From Massilia sp. UBA2604 (GTDB lineage Bacteria > Pseudomonadota > Gammaproteobacteria > Burkholderiales > Burkholderiaceae_D), in the NCBI GenBank assembly GCA_002339265.1, contig DDKG01000267.1, forward strand, positions 1 through 45,375: 45,375 nt of DNA. Direction: 5' to 3'. A program made the position numbers and the translations under genes. This document shows positions 35,601 to 44,041 of this stretch, one piece after another; positions within the stretch are counted from its first letter, which is position 1, and each line of letters begins with the position of its first letter. The notes below the pieces were generated by a model, which saw nothing but the letters and a program-made list of their open reading frames with translations, had not been told where the DNA came from and made no database searches.

Positions 35601-35723
35601 TTCCGGCGTCCCACAGCGTGCGCGCATTGCGCATGCTCAAGGACGAGTTTGATCGATCCGGCATCCCCCTCGCGTGGGCAGGCTCAGACTGGTTGCGTCA
35701 CCTGTTCTAATGACGAGGACGCA

Positions 35724-36935
35724 ATGCTCCGGTTTCTGCCCAGGTTCTTGACCGACGTGCGCGTGCGCATGCAATTGAGCGTGTTCTGGCTGCTCGCCTG
35801 CCCGCTGTTGGCGGGGCAATTGCTGGCTGGCTGCCGGCTACGCGACGGCGGGCACGAAGAACTCGTGGTGCCCGAGCTGGTGCGCACCCATCTCTATCTC
35901 GCGCCCAACGGTTCCGACAGCAATCCCGGCACCCGCGCCGAGCCCTTCCGCACCCTGGCGCGCGCGGCCCAGGTGGTCACGCCGGGCACCACCGTGCACG
36001 TGGCGCCCGGCGTCTATTCGGGCGGCGTGCGCACCACCACCAGCGGCACGCTCGAAGCGCGCATCATCTTCCAGAGCACCGAGCGCTGGGGCGCCAGGAT
36101 CGTGCCGCCGCTCGACGCGCGCCAGAGCGCGGCCTGGGACAACCGCGGCAACTACGTCGACATCGTCGGCTTCGAGATCGACGGCGCCCAGTACCAGAGC
36201 GGCATGAAATGGCTGAGCGGCATCTACAACGGCGGCTCGCACAACGGCGTGCACGGCAACCGCATCCACCATATCGGCAACGACGTGCCGTGCGAGCCCA
36301 AGGGCGGCGCCGGCATCGGCATCGACAGCTACTACAAGGGCGTGGACGTGGTGGTGACCGGCAACCACGTGCACGACATCGGCCCGCCCGGCTGCCGCTA
36401 CATGCATGGCATCTACGTCAGCACCACGGCCAGCGTGCGGGGCAATGTCGTCTACCGCGTGTCCGGCGCCGGCATCCACCTGTGGCACGACGCCAATCGC
36501 GTGACCGTGCGCGGCAATACCGTGGCGGCCTCAGGCAGCGGCATCGTGGTCGGGGGCGGCGACTTCTATCACAGCAAGGGCCCCAACGATCACACCCATG
36601 TGAGCAACAATATCGTCTACGACAACGGCCACGGCATCCTCGAACAAGGGGCGATCGGCCGCCATAACAGCTTCCGCAACAACCTCGTGTACCAGAATGC
36701 CGGCGATGACTGGAAACTGTCCCCGGGCCGCGAGCATACGGGCAGCATCAGCGCGCCGCCCCAGTTCGTCGAATACAGCGCCAGCGGCACGCCGGACTTC
36801 CGCCTGCGTCCCGGCTCGCCCGCGATCGGACAAGGCCTGCCATCCGAATCCGCGCCGCCCGGCAGCGGCAATACCGGGGCAAGGCCGATGCGCAAGGCCG
36901 ACATCGGGGCCCTGCCGTCGGCGCCGCCATCGTAG
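35724..36935 (+). CDS. Right-handed beta-helix lipoprotein
   Basis: A 403-residue predicted lipoprotein. The N-terminus is basic (MLRFLPRFLTDVRVRMQ), followed by a hydrophobic stretch and a lipobox LLAGC around residue 42. The mature part opens with LYLAPNGSDSNPGTRAEPFRTLA, the DUF1565-type start of parallel beta-helix proteins. It then shows Asn-rich rungs such as IYNGGSHNGVHGNRIHH, VVVTGNHVHDIG, VTVRGNTVAASGSGIVVG and VSNNIVYDNGHG. Such folds bind or cleave polysaccharides; no lyase catalytic set can be named. GAGG lies just before the ATG at 35724, so the upstream frame is rejected. It ends 14 bases before the convergent ArsC-like gene. Confidence 0.87.
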   Translation: MLRFLPRFLTDVRVRMQLSVFWLLACPLLAGQLLAGCRLRDGGHEELVVPELVRTHLYLAPNGSDSNPGTRAEPFRTLARAAQVVTPGTTVHVAPGVYSGGVRTTTSGTLEARIIFQSTERWGARIVPPLDARQSAAWDNRGNYVDIVGFEIDGAQYQSGMKWLSGIYNGGSHNGVHGNRIHHIGNDVPCEPKGGAGIGIDSYYKGVDVVVTGNHVHDIGPPGCRYMHGIYVSTTASVRGNVVYRVSGAGIHLWHDANRVTVRGNTVAASGSGIVVGGGDFYHSKGPNDHTHVSNNIVYDNGHGILEQGAIGRHNSFRNNLVYQNAGDDWKLSPGREHTGSISAPPQFVEYSASGTPDFRLRPGSPAIGQGLPSESAPPGSGNTGARPMRKADIGALPSAPPS

Positions 36936-36949
36936 CAGCGTCTTGATGG

Positions 36950-37303
36950 CTACAGGACTTCGTGCACCCGCTCGAACGGCCGGCACAGGCGCACGCCCTT
37001 CGGCGTGACCACGAAGGGCCGCTCGATCAGGATCGGATGCGCGGCCATCGCGTCGAGCAAGGCAGCATCATCCACCTCCGGCCGGTCGAGGCCCAACTCG
37101 GCGTACACGGCTTCCTTGCGGCGCACGGCGTCACGCGGCTGCAGGCCGGCGTCCGCGATCATGCGCGCCAGCTGCTCGCGGGTGGGCGGATTGCCCAGGT
37201 ACTCGATCACTTGCGGCTCATGGCCGGCTTCGCGGATGGCGGCCAGGGTATTGCGCGAAGTCCCGCAGCGCGGGTTGTGGTAAATCGTGATATCCATTGT
37301 CAT
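36950..37303 (-). CDS. arsC: ArsC/Spx-family thioredoxin-fold reductase
   Basis: A 117-residue glutaredoxin-coupled arsenate reductase-type protein. The catalytic Cys13 lies in YHNPRCGTSRNTL, and the later segments VIEYLGNPPTREQLARMI, VRRKEAVYAELGL, HPILIERPFVV and GVRLCRPFERV give the Arg residues that bind arsenate in ArsC. The length and order match plasmid-type ArsC and the YfgD/ArsC group. ATGs at 37303 and 37297 are both possible; neither has a good ribosome site. No arsenite pump is nearby, so it may be a YfgD-like general member. Confidence 0.88.
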   Translation of the reverse strand: MTMDITIYHNPRCGTSRNTLAAIREAGHEPQVIEYLGNPPTREQLARMIADAGLQPRDAVRRKEAVYAELGLDRPEVDDAALLDAMAAHPILIERPFVVTPKGVRLCRPFERVHEVL

Positions 37304-37388
37304 TACAGGTGGTGTCGGGTTGTCATCGGCTTGTCGTTCGAACAGCGGCATGATAACCACAGCGCATACCCGGCACCAGTATTTTTGC

Positions 37389-37417
37389 TTGTCCCCCCTC
37401 CCTGCTCCGGCTAGAAT
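37389..37417 (+). promoter_or_regulatory. Sigma-70-type promoter for the acyltransferase gene
   Basis: TTGTCC (37389-37394) and TAGAAT (37412-37417) are separated by 17 bases, matching consensus at 4/6 and 5/6. The start codon is 73 bases downstream, leaving a leader that contains the inverted repeat at 37438-37474. Confidence 0.5.
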
Positions 37418-37437
37418 CCCACGCTTGATTTTCTAGA

Positions 37438-37474
37438 GCGTAATGAGAATTCCCTTGGCAACATGCCATTACGC
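37438..37474 (+). promoter_or_regulatory. Leader inverted repeat before the acyltransferase gene
   Basis: gcgtaatg (37438-37445) and cattacgc (37467-37474) are perfect 8-base complements around a 21-base loop. The element lies between the predicted promoter and the GGAG ribosome site. It may be an operator just after the transcription start, or a leader hairpin. Confidence 0.4.
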
Positions 37475-37489
37475 CCAACCGGAGACCCG

Positions 37490-38119
37490 ATGAACGATTA
37501 CCTGCAGCGTCCCGAGGCCCTGCCCACCCTGCGCCAGCGCACCGCGCTGCGCGTGCTGCAGCTATTCGGCTGGAAAGTGTATTTCAAGCCGCTTCCCGGC
37601 CCTCACGGCATCGCGGTGGTCTATCCACACACATCGAACTGGGACTTCCCGATCGGGCTGGTGGCCAAGTGGGCGCTCGATACCCCATTCCGCTGGCTGG
37701 CCAAGGATTCGCTGTTCCGCGGCACGATGGGCCGCCTGATGCGCTACTGGGGCGGGATCGCGATCGATCGTCGGGCGCCGATGGGCGCCACGCGCCAGCT
37801 GGCGCAGCAGATGCTGAAGGAAGACTGGTGCTGGGTCGGCATCACGCCGGAAGGCACGCGCGGCTACCGTCCGCACTGGAAGAGCGGCTTCTATCACCTG
37901 GCGCGCACCGCCAACGTGCCGCTGCTGCTGGTCAGCTTCGACTATAAAAAGAAGGAACTGCGCGTGACCGAGACGCTCGACCTGTCGGGCGACATCGAGC
38001 GCGACATGGAAGCGATCCGCGCCGTCTATGAGGGCGTCACCGCGCTCTACCCCGAGAATGCGGCGCCGATCGTGCTCGCCGCGAAGGACGACAACGAGGC
38101 CGAGCGCAAACGCGCCTGA
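37490..38119 (+). CDS. PlsC-like lysophospholipid acyltransferase family protein
   Basis: A 209-residue acyltransferase of the glycerophosphate/lysophosphatidate superfamily. Motif I is HTSNWD (His-x4-Asp), motif III is TPEGTR, with RWLAKDSLFRGTMGRLMRYWGG between them. This short class is common in proteobacteria and probably acylates a lysophospholipid or another lipid acceptor at the inner membrane; the acceptor is unknown. The ATG at 37490 has GGAG upstream, which rules out the ATG at 37463. The C-terminal tail is charged (KDDNEAERKRA). It is convergent with the SulP gene. Confidence 0.88.
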   Translation: MNDYLQRPEALPTLRQRTALRVLQLFGWKVYFKPLPGPHGIAVVYPHTSNWDFPIGLVAKWALDTPFRWLAKDSLFRGTMGRLMRYWGGIAIDRRAPMGATRQLAQQMLKEDWCWVGITPEGTRGYRPHWKSGFYHLARTANVPLLLVSFDYKKKELRVTETLDLSGDIERDMEAIRAVYEGVTALYPENAAPIVLAAKDDNEAERKRA

Positions 38120-38127
38120 AGCCAGGC

Positions 38128-39816
38128 TTAGCCGGCCGGCTGCGGCCGGCCCGCCGCACTCGATCCCGCCAGCCTGTCCCAGGCATTCGCCGCGCTCAGG
38201 AATACCTGCCCACTGAGCTGTCCCAGCAAATCGCTGTCGCGCAGCCGGTCCATCACCGGCCCCTTCACTTCGGCCAGGTGCAAGGTCACGCCGCGCTGGC
38301 CCAGCGACGCATTCAATTCTCCCAGGCCGAACAGGGCCGAGGTATCGATCGCATTTACCGCCGACAGCACCAGCACCAGGTGGGCGGTGGAAGCATGCTG
38401 CGCCAGTTCCTCGTCGATCCGTTCGTTCACCGCATCCACGTTCCCGAAGAACAGGCCGGCGTCGACCCGCAGCATCAGCAAGCCCGGCGTCGTCTCGGCC
38501 GAATAGCGATCGACGTTGCGGAAGTGTTCGGTGCCGTGGATGCGGCCCAGCACCGCGATATGCGGCCGGCTGGCGCGCCAGATCAGCGCGCCCATCGACA
38601 GTGCCACGCCCACCAGCACACCCGCCTCCACGCCCAGCACCAGCACACCGCCGGCGGTGGCCAGCAGCGCCAGCGCATCGGCGCGGTCGTAGCGCCAGGC
38701 GGTGCGCAGGGTCGACCAGTCGAGCATGCCCAGCACCGCCACGATGATGGTCGCGGCCAGGGTCGGCAGCGGCAGCAGCGCCAGCCAGCCGGTGGGCGCC
38801 ACCAGCGCCAGGGCCAGCAGGCCGGCCGTGATCATGCTTGCCAATTGCGTGTTGGCGCCGGCCGCGAAATTGACCGCCGAGCGCGAAATGCTGCCGGTGA
38901 CCGGAAAACCGCCGCTCAAGGCGCTGCCGACATTGGCCGCGCCCAGGCCGACCAGTTCGCGGTTGCTGGCCAGCTTCTCCCCGCCGCGCTTGAGTGCCAG
39001 TGCCTGCGCGCCGGACATGCTGATCAGGAACACCATGAAGCCGATCAAGAGCGCCGGCTGCAGCAAGGCCTGCCAGTGGGCGCTCGACGTGGCCAGGTTC
39101 AGCCCGGGCAAGCCGGCCGGCACCGTTCCGGTGGTGGCCACGCCCATGCGGTCCAGCTCCAGCCACGGCACCAGTGCGGTAGCGCCCAGCACGACGAACA
39201 TCGGCGCCAGCTTGGCGGCGATATCCGCCACCGCGGGCTTGACACGCAGGCGGCGCAGCAGCGGGGCCAGCCATTCGCGCGCCATCACCAGCAGGGCCAG
39301 GGAGCCGAAGCCCAGCGCGATGCTGGGCCACCGCGTTTCCCAATCCTGTACCGCGTCCAGCGCGATCGGGCCGCCGACCAGGGTGCGCAGCTGGCCCCAG
39401 GCGATGACGATCGCCGAACCGATGGTGAAGCCGCTCATCACCGGGCGCGAGAAGAAATTGGCGAGGAAGCCGATGCGCAGCAGGCCGCAGACCAGCAGGA
39501 CCAGGCCCGACATCAGCGCCAACTGGGCCGCCAGCACGCCATACAGGCCGGTGCCGGGCGTGGCCAGCGGCGCCAGGGTGGACGCCGTCATCAGCGACAC
39601 GATGGCCATCGGCCCCACCGACTGGGTGCTGCTGGTGCCGAACAGCGCATACAGCAGCGGCGGGAAGATGCTGGCGTAGATCCCGACCACCGGCGGCAGC
39701 CCGGCCACCAGCGCATAGGCCATGCCCTGCGGGATCATCATCATCGCCACCACGATGCCGGCGCTGATGTCGCCCGGCAGCGCGGCGCGCCGGTATTCGC
39801 GCACCCACTGAAGCAT
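38128..39816 (-). CDS. SulP family anion transporter with STAS domain
   Basis: A 562-residue inner-membrane transporter of the SulP/SLC26 family (sulfate, bicarbonate or dicarboxylate). The N-terminal block LPGDISAGIVVAMMMIPQGMAYALVAGLPPVVGIYASI is diagnostic. About 12-14 helices extend to residue 410. The C-terminal STAS domain (about 430-545) includes LVLVLSAVNAIDTSALFGLGEL, the DxxxL nucleotide-loop pattern. Sequence alone does not separate sulfate from bicarbonate transport. The start at 39816 fits the family. The 122-base gap before the diguanylate cyclase gene likely holds its own promoter. Confidence 0.94.
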   Translation of the reverse strand: MLQWVREYRRAALPGDISAGIVVAMMMIPQGMAYALVAGLPPVVGIYASIFPPLLYALFGTSSTQSVGPMAIVSLMTASTLAPLATPGTGLYGVLAAQLALMSGLVLLVCGLLRIGFLANFFSRPVMSGFTIGSAIVIAWGQLRTLVGGPIALDAVQDWETRWPSIALGFGSLALLVMAREWLAPLLRRLRVKPAVADIAAKLAPMFVVLGATALVPWLELDRMGVATTGTVPAGLPGLNLATSSAHWQALLQPALLIGFMVFLISMSGAQALALKRGGEKLASNRELVGLGAANVGSALSGGFPVTGSISRSAVNFAAGANTQLASMITAGLLALALVAPTGWLALLPLPTLAATIIVAVLGMLDWSTLRTAWRYDRADALALLATAGGVLVLGVEAGVLVGVALSMGALIWRASRPHIAVLGRIHGTEHFRNVDRYSAETTPGLLMLRVDAGLFFGNVDAVNERIDEELAQHASTAHLVLVLSAVNAIDTSALFGLGELNASLGQRGVTLHLAEVKGPVMDRLRDSDLLGQLSGQVFLSAANAWDRLAGSSAAGRPQPAG

Positions 39817-39938
39817 GGATTACCCTGGCAGGACTTGCCTGTTTGAAAGGCCGCTAGCGTAGCATAAATACCGCATATCGATATTTGGTTTTTGATCGTC
39901 CGGCATCCGCGCCGTACTCAGGACTGCCAACCAGTCGC

Positions 39939-41417
39939 TCAGGACATCGCCAGTTCGACGCAATTCCTCCCGGCCCGCTTGGCGCGCGCCAGCGCGGCGT
40001 TGGCCCGCACCGCCAGCAAGTCGCCGCTCTCGCTCTCGCCCAGCTGGGCCACGCCCAGGCTGATGGTCACGTGGTCGCAGCCCGGAATCTCGACCTGCTC
40101 GATCGCGGCGCGCAGCTTCTCGGCCATCCGCAGGCCATCGATCGCGCTGGTATGGGGGGCGATCACCAGGAATTCCTCGCCACCCGCGCGCACCAGCACG
40201 TCGCTGGCGCGCAGCAGCGAGCGCGCGGTGTCGGCCACGGTGCGCAGCACGATGTCGCCCACCGGATGGCCGAAGCTGTCGTTGACCTGGCTGAAGCGGT
40301 CGATGTCGAAGCTCACCAGCGCCAGCGGCAGGCGGTAGCGGCGGGCGCGCTTGATCTCCTGCTCGAGCAGTTGCTCGCCGTGGCGGCGGTTGGCGACCTC
40401 GGTGAGGGCGTCGGTCGTGGCCAGATGGGTCACGCGCGCCAGCAGGGCTTCGTTCTCGCGCGTCACCTCGGCCATGCGCAGGCCGTGCGACGCCAGCTGG
40501 GCCAGGTCGTCCAGCGCCTGCAACTGCGCGCGCGTAAAGGGGCGCGCATGGTCGAACATCAGGCACAGCGAGCCGCGCGGGCCGCCCGGGCCCTGGCCCG
40601 GGATCGGCAGGCCGACCACCATGCGCACGCCGAATCCTTCCAGGCTGGCCGCCAGTTCGGGCTCGCCCGCCTTCTCGGGCGCGTCGAGCAGGGTGAATTC
40701 GCCGGTGGCGGCGGCCAGCAGGCCGGGGAAGGCATGGCGCAGCGGCGACTGCAGCAGGCGGCCCTCATGCTTGAGCAGCGCCATCAGGTGCAGGCCGGCG
40801 ACGCCCCCCTCGGCTTCCAGGTGCAGGTCGCCGTCGCGGTGCTGGAACAGGGCCGCATGCACCACGCCCGGCCAATCATTGACGGCCGCGCACAGGCGCT
40901 CGGCGAAGTGCACGCTGTCATCGGCATCGCCCAGCGCCTGCTGGCTGGCGCCGCGCAGCGCCAGCAGCGTGTGCAGCTCGTCCTCGGCAGGGGTCGGCGC
41001 GGGCGGCGGCGCGAAGCCGGCGCGCAGGCGCGCGTCAAGCAGCGCGCGGGTCTGCTGCGCGCGCAGCGGGCCGATCGCATAGTCGATCGGGCCGAAGGCC
41101 ATCAGCGCCGGCAGCCAGCGCGCATTGGTGAAGGGGCATAAGACGAGGGTGGGTTTTCCTGCCCGTTCGGCCACCAGGGCGCCCAGGGCCGCCAGGTCGA
41201 TCCCCAGCTCGCAGCGTTCGAGGTCGAGCACGACGAGGTCGGCCGGCTCGCGCGCCAGCAGCCCGCGCGCCTGGTCTGCGCCGGACGCTACCCGCAATTG
41301 CGCGAACACCCCGGCGCAGGCGGACTGGAAATCGGCGCGACGCTGGCCCACCGGATTCACGAACAGGCAGCTGTAGTCGACGTTCACCTCATCCGCGCGC
41401 ACGCCCTCTTCTCCCAT
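39939..41417 (-). CDS. Diguanylate cyclase with sensor N-terminus
   Basis: A 492-residue GGDEF enzyme that makes cyclic di-GMP from two GTP. The active site is GGEEF (412-416), and an intact inhibitory I-site RASD (403-406) lies five residues before it, so product feedback is expected. The N-terminal about 115 residues look like a degenerate receiver domain (VDYSCLFVNPVGQRRADF, DLVVLDLERCE). Residues about 155-310 look GAF-like (LCLMFDHARPFTRAQLQALDDLA). No membrane helix is seen. The ATG at 41417 has GGAG seven bases upstream; a TTG at 41423 is rejected. Confidence 0.92.
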   Translation of the reverse strand: MGEEGVRADEVNVDYSCLFVNPVGQRRADFQSACAGVFAQLRVASGADQARGLLAREPADLVVLDLERCELGIDLAALGALVAERAGKPTLVLCPFTNARWLPALMAFGPIDYAIGPLRAQQTRALLDARLRAGFAPPPAPTPAEDELHTLLALRGASQQALGDADDSVHFAERLCAAVNDWPGVVHAALFQHRDGDLHLEAEGGVAGLHLMALLKHEGRLLQSPLRHAFPGLLAAATGEFTLLDAPEKAGEPELAASLEGFGVRMVVGLPIPGQGPGGPRGSLCLMFDHARPFTRAQLQALDDLAQLASHGLRMAEVTRENEALLARVTHLATTDALTEVANRRHGEQLLEQEIKRARRYRLPLALVSFDIDRFSQVNDSFGHPVGDIVLRTVADTARSLLRASDVLVRAGGEEFLVIAPHTSAIDGLRMAEKLRAAIEQVEIPGCDHVTISLGVAQLGESESGDLLAVRANAALARAKRAGRNCVELAMS

Positions 41418-41572
41418 CCTCAATCTCCAAAACGTTTCCAGACATTACCGATTCGGCATGTTTCCATCGCGAGTGTGCCATAAGCGCGGCACTGTGTGTG
41501 GAAGCGCACCGTCGCGCGTTGCGCTGCACCCAATACTCTCCAGATCGAACGCATATTCATGGGAGAAGCAAC

Positions 41573-42541
41573 ATGGGACAGCAGGACGACGTGGCGAACA
41601 AGCAGAAGGCCATCCAGAACCGCCAGGACCAGATCGACGGCAGCATGCAGAAGGCCAAAAGTGACGACGATGGCGCCGTGCAGACCGGCGTCAAGCAGCC
41701 CGAGACGCCGATGCCCGACCAGCATCTGGCCAAGCCCGGCATCGAAGCGCAGATGGAACTCAAGCCGAAATTCATGGCCGAGGGCTACAAGGGCAGCGGA
41801 AAGCTGGAAGGCATGAGCGCCATCGTGACCGGCGGCGATTCCGGCATCGGCCGCGCGGTCGCGGTGCTGTTCGCGCGCGAAGGCGCCGACGTGGCCGTGA
41901 TGTACCTGAACGAACACGAGGACGCCGAGGAAACCAAGCGCTGCGTCGAGGCCGAGGGCCGCCGCTGCGTGACCATCGCGGGCGACGTCAAGGACGCCGC
42001 CTTCTGCAACGAGGCGGTGGAAAAAGTCGTCGCCGAATTCGGCCGCCTGGACGTGCTGGTGAATAACGCCGCCTTCCAGGAACACGCGAATTCGCTGCTC
42101 GACATCACCGAAGAGCGCCTCGACGAGACCTTCCGCACCAATATCTACGGTTACTTCCATATGGCGAGGGCAAGCCTGCCGCACCTGAAGCGCGGCGCGG
42201 CGATCATCAACACCGGTTCCGTGACCGGCCTGCAGGGCTCGAAGAAGCTGCTGGATTATTCGGCCACCAAGGGCGCGATCCACGCCTTCACGATGTCGCT
42301 CGCCTCGAGCCTGATCGAACAGGGCATCCGCGTCAACGCAGTGGCGCCGGGCCCGGTCTGGACCCCGCTGAACCCGGCCGACCAGCCGCCCGAGCAGCTG
42401 AAGGAGTTCGGCGCCCAGACCGACTACAAGCGCCCGGCCCAGCCCGAAGAACTGTCGCCAGCCTATGTGTTCCTGGCCTCGCCCGTGTGCTCGGGCTACA
42501 TCACCGGCATCGTGCTGCCGATCACCGGTTCGGTCGGCTGA
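41573..42541 (+). CDS. SDR family oxidoreductase, YghA-like
   Basis: A 322-residue short-chain dehydrogenase with a 65-residue charged N-terminal extension (KQKAIQNRQDQIDGSMQKAK), as in the YghA/general-stress group. The Rossmann motif is VTGGDSGIGRAVA, the NNA block is VLVNNAAFQEHA, and the catalytic Ser, Tyr and Lys are in NTGSVTGL and LDYSATKGAI. GIRVNAVAPGPVWTPL closes the core. GGGAG precedes the ATG at 41573. It is followed 33 bases later by the Ku gene on the same strand, so the two may be co-expressed. The substrate is unknown. Confidence 0.93.
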   Translation: MGQQDDVANKQKAIQNRQDQIDGSMQKAKSDDDGAVQTGVKQPETPMPDQHLAKPGIEAQMELKPKFMAEGYKGSGKLEGMSAIVTGGDSGIGRAVAVLFAREGADVAVMYLNEHEDAEETKRCVEAEGRRCVTIAGDVKDAAFCNEAVEKVVAEFGRLDVLVNNAAFQEHANSLLDITEERLDETFRTNIYGYFHMARASLPHLKRGAAIINTGSVTGLQGSKKLLDYSATKGAIHAFTMSLASSLIEQGIRVNAVAPGPVWTPLNPADQPPEQLKEFGAQTDYKRPAQPEELSPAYVFLASPVCSGYITGIVLPITGSVG

Positions 42542-42574
42542 CGGGCCGATCTGCAAACGACAAGGAGAGCATCC

Positions 42575-43654
42575 ATGCGCAGCATGTGGAAGGGGGCGAT
42601 CAGTTTCGGGCTGGTCCACATCCCGGTCGATATGTACACCGCGGTCGAGAGCAAGGGATTGGACCTGACCATGCTCGACCGGCGCGACTTCTCGCCGGTC
42701 GGTTTCAAGCGCTACAACAAGGGCAACGGCAAGGAAGTGGCGTGGGACGACATCGTCAAGGGCTACGAATATGAAGACGGCGAATACGTCGTGCTGTCCG
42801 ACGAAGACCTGCGCCGCGCCAACCCGGAAGCGACGCAGACCATCGACATCCAGGCCTTCGTGGATGCCGAGGACGTGCCGCTGATCTACTATGACCAGCC
42901 CTACTACCTCGCGCCCGGCAAGGGTGGCGCCAAGGTCTACGCCCTGCTGCGCGAGACGCTGCGCGAAGCCGGCAAGATCGGCATCGCGCGCGTCGTCATC
43001 CGCGTCAAGCAGCACCTGGCGGCGCTGGTGTGCGTGGGCGACACCATCGTCCTCAACACGCTGCGCTATCCGGACGAGATGCGCGACGCGGGCGAACTCA
43101 AGATCCCGTCGCCCGACTCCAAGACCGCCGCCGTCACCGTCAAGGAGCTCAAGATGGCGATGGCGCTGGTCGAGGGCATGAGCGAGGACTGGGCGCCGGA
43201 GCAGTACCGCGACACCTACCGCGAGGACGTGCTGGCCCTGGTCAAGAAAAAGATCAAGGCCAAGCAGACCAAGACCATTACCCAGCCCGAGCCAGAGAAG
43301 GAAAAACGCACGAGCGGCAAGGTCATCGACCTGGTCGCCCTGCTCCAGGCCAGCCTGGGCAAGAAGCCGGCCAAGGCCGCGCTGGCGGCGCTGGAAGATG
43401 ACGACGACGATGACGACGATCCGCCGCCACGCAAGTCGAGGAAGCCGGCTGACGATGAGGACGACGACGACGAGGTCCACGTGCCGCGCGCGCGCAAGAC
43501 CGCTGGCGCGAGCCGCAGCGGAGCAACCGCAAGCAAGTCGACGCGGGCCACGGCCAGCAAGACCGCAGCCAAGCCGGCGGCGAAGAAAGCCGCTGCCAAA
43601 AAGGCGCCCGCCAAAGCTGCGGCCAAGGCGCCGGCTCGCAAGAAGGCAGCGTAA
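42575..43654 (+). CDS. ku: Bacterial Ku DNA-end-binding protein with basic tail
   Basis: A 359-residue Ku homologue that forms a ring dimer around double-strand DNA ends and recruits ligase in non-homologous end joining. The core (about 1-255) begins MRSMWKGAISFGLVHIPV, with LIYYDQPYYLAPGKGGAKVYALL and ARVVIRVKQHLAALV. After it come a helical segment, an acidic run of about 9 Asp/Glu (LEDDDDDDDD region near 275), and a Lys/Ala-rich tail (KKAAAKKAPAKAAAKAPARK), both outside the minimal Ku fold. AAGGAG lies before the ATG. No LigD gene is in this window; it may lie beyond the edge or elsewhere. Confidence 0.95.
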   Translation: MRSMWKGAISFGLVHIPVDMYTAVESKGLDLTMLDRRDFSPVGFKRYNKGNGKEVAWDDIVKGYEYEDGEYVVLSDEDLRRANPEATQTIDIQAFVDAEDVPLIYYDQPYYLAPGKGGAKVYALLRETLREAGKIGIARVVIRVKQHLAALVCVGDTIVLNTLRYPDEMRDAGELKIPSPDSKTAAVTVKELKMAMALVEGMSEDWAPEQYRDTYREDVLALVKKKIKAKQTKTITQPEPEKEKRTSGKVIDLVALLQASLGKKPAKAALAALEDDDDDDDDPPPRKSRKPADDEDDDDEVHVPRARKTAGASRSGATASKSTRATASKTAAKPAAKKAAAKKAPAKAAAKAPARKKAA

Positions 43655-43656
43655 GG

Positions 43657-43890
43657 ATGGATGGACTGATCGACCTCCTCCAATGGCCGGCCATGGTGGT
43701 CAGCCTGTACGCCGCCTTCCTGATCGGCTCCAAGCGCGCCGAACGGCGGGTGTTCGGATTCTGGATGTTCATCCTCAGTAACCTGATGTGGATCGTGTGG
43801 GGCTGGCACGACGAAGCCTGGGCCCTGATCACCCTCCAGCTGGCGCTGATGGCAATGAATATCCGGGGTATTTTCAAGAACGGGCACTAG
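43657..43890 (+). CDS. Small two- or three-helix membrane protein
   Basis: A 77-residue hydrophobic protein that starts two bases after the Ku stop, using TAAGG as both stop and ribosome site. Hydrophobic helices are seen at about 8-24 (LQWPAMVVSLYAAFLIG), 33-49 (FGFWMFILSNLMWIVWG) and 54-70 (AWALITLQLALMAMNIRG). The last two resemble the NMN-transporter-like small integral membrane proteins with an NxxxxxxGW pattern. Function is unknown. Position implies co-transcription with Ku; a hairpin overlaps its stop codon. Confidence 0.8.
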   Translation: MDGLIDLLQWPAMVVSLYAAFLIGSKRAERRVFGFWMFILSNLMWIVWGWHDEAWALITLQLALMAMNIRGIFKNGH

Positions 43891-43923
43891 GTGCATGTGG
43901 CGCCGCCGGCGCCCCATGCACCT
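43889..43923 (+). terminator. Long GC-rich hairpin after the Ku operon
   Basis: A 9-bp outer stem (aggtgcatg / catgcacct), one mismatch, and a 6-bp inner stem (ggcgcc / ggcgcc) around gcc begin within the stop codon of the small membrane protein gene. It is followed by cttcctt, a weak T tract, so it is probably a terminator separating this operon from the catalase gene. Confidence 0.68.
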
Positions 43924-43937
43924 CTTCCTTCCGAGGT

Positions 43938-44003
43938 ATTGTAAAAACCTATCATAATAATTAACGCAATTAGCTTTACCTAACTAGCATTGCTTCGTAG
44001 AAT
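43938..44003 (+). promoter_or_regulatory. Catalase promoter with OxyR-like half-site
   Basis: TTTACC (43975-43980) and TAGAAT (43998-44003) with a 17-base spacer make a plausible sigma-70 promoter (4/6 and 5/6). Upstream, attgtaaaaacctat (43938-43952) matches the OxyR dimer half-site ATAGnTnnnAnCTAT at 8 of 10 fixed positions. The second half-site expected at 43960-43974 matches poorly. The AT-rich block stands out from its surroundings. Control by OxyR is an inference. Confidence 0.45.
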
Positions 44004-44041
44004 CTATCTCATTGAAATTCAACGCAATGAGGAGTCTACGC

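Noticed and set aside
37562..39808. 748-codon minus-strand frame parallel to SulP
   Set aside because: Out of frame with the transporter, rich in Arg/Gly/His, no membrane helices; also crosses the acyltransferase gene.
41420..43480. 686-codon minus-strand frame opposite the SDR and Ku genes
   Set aside because: Both plus-strand genes have full family motifs and ribosome sites; the minus frame has none.
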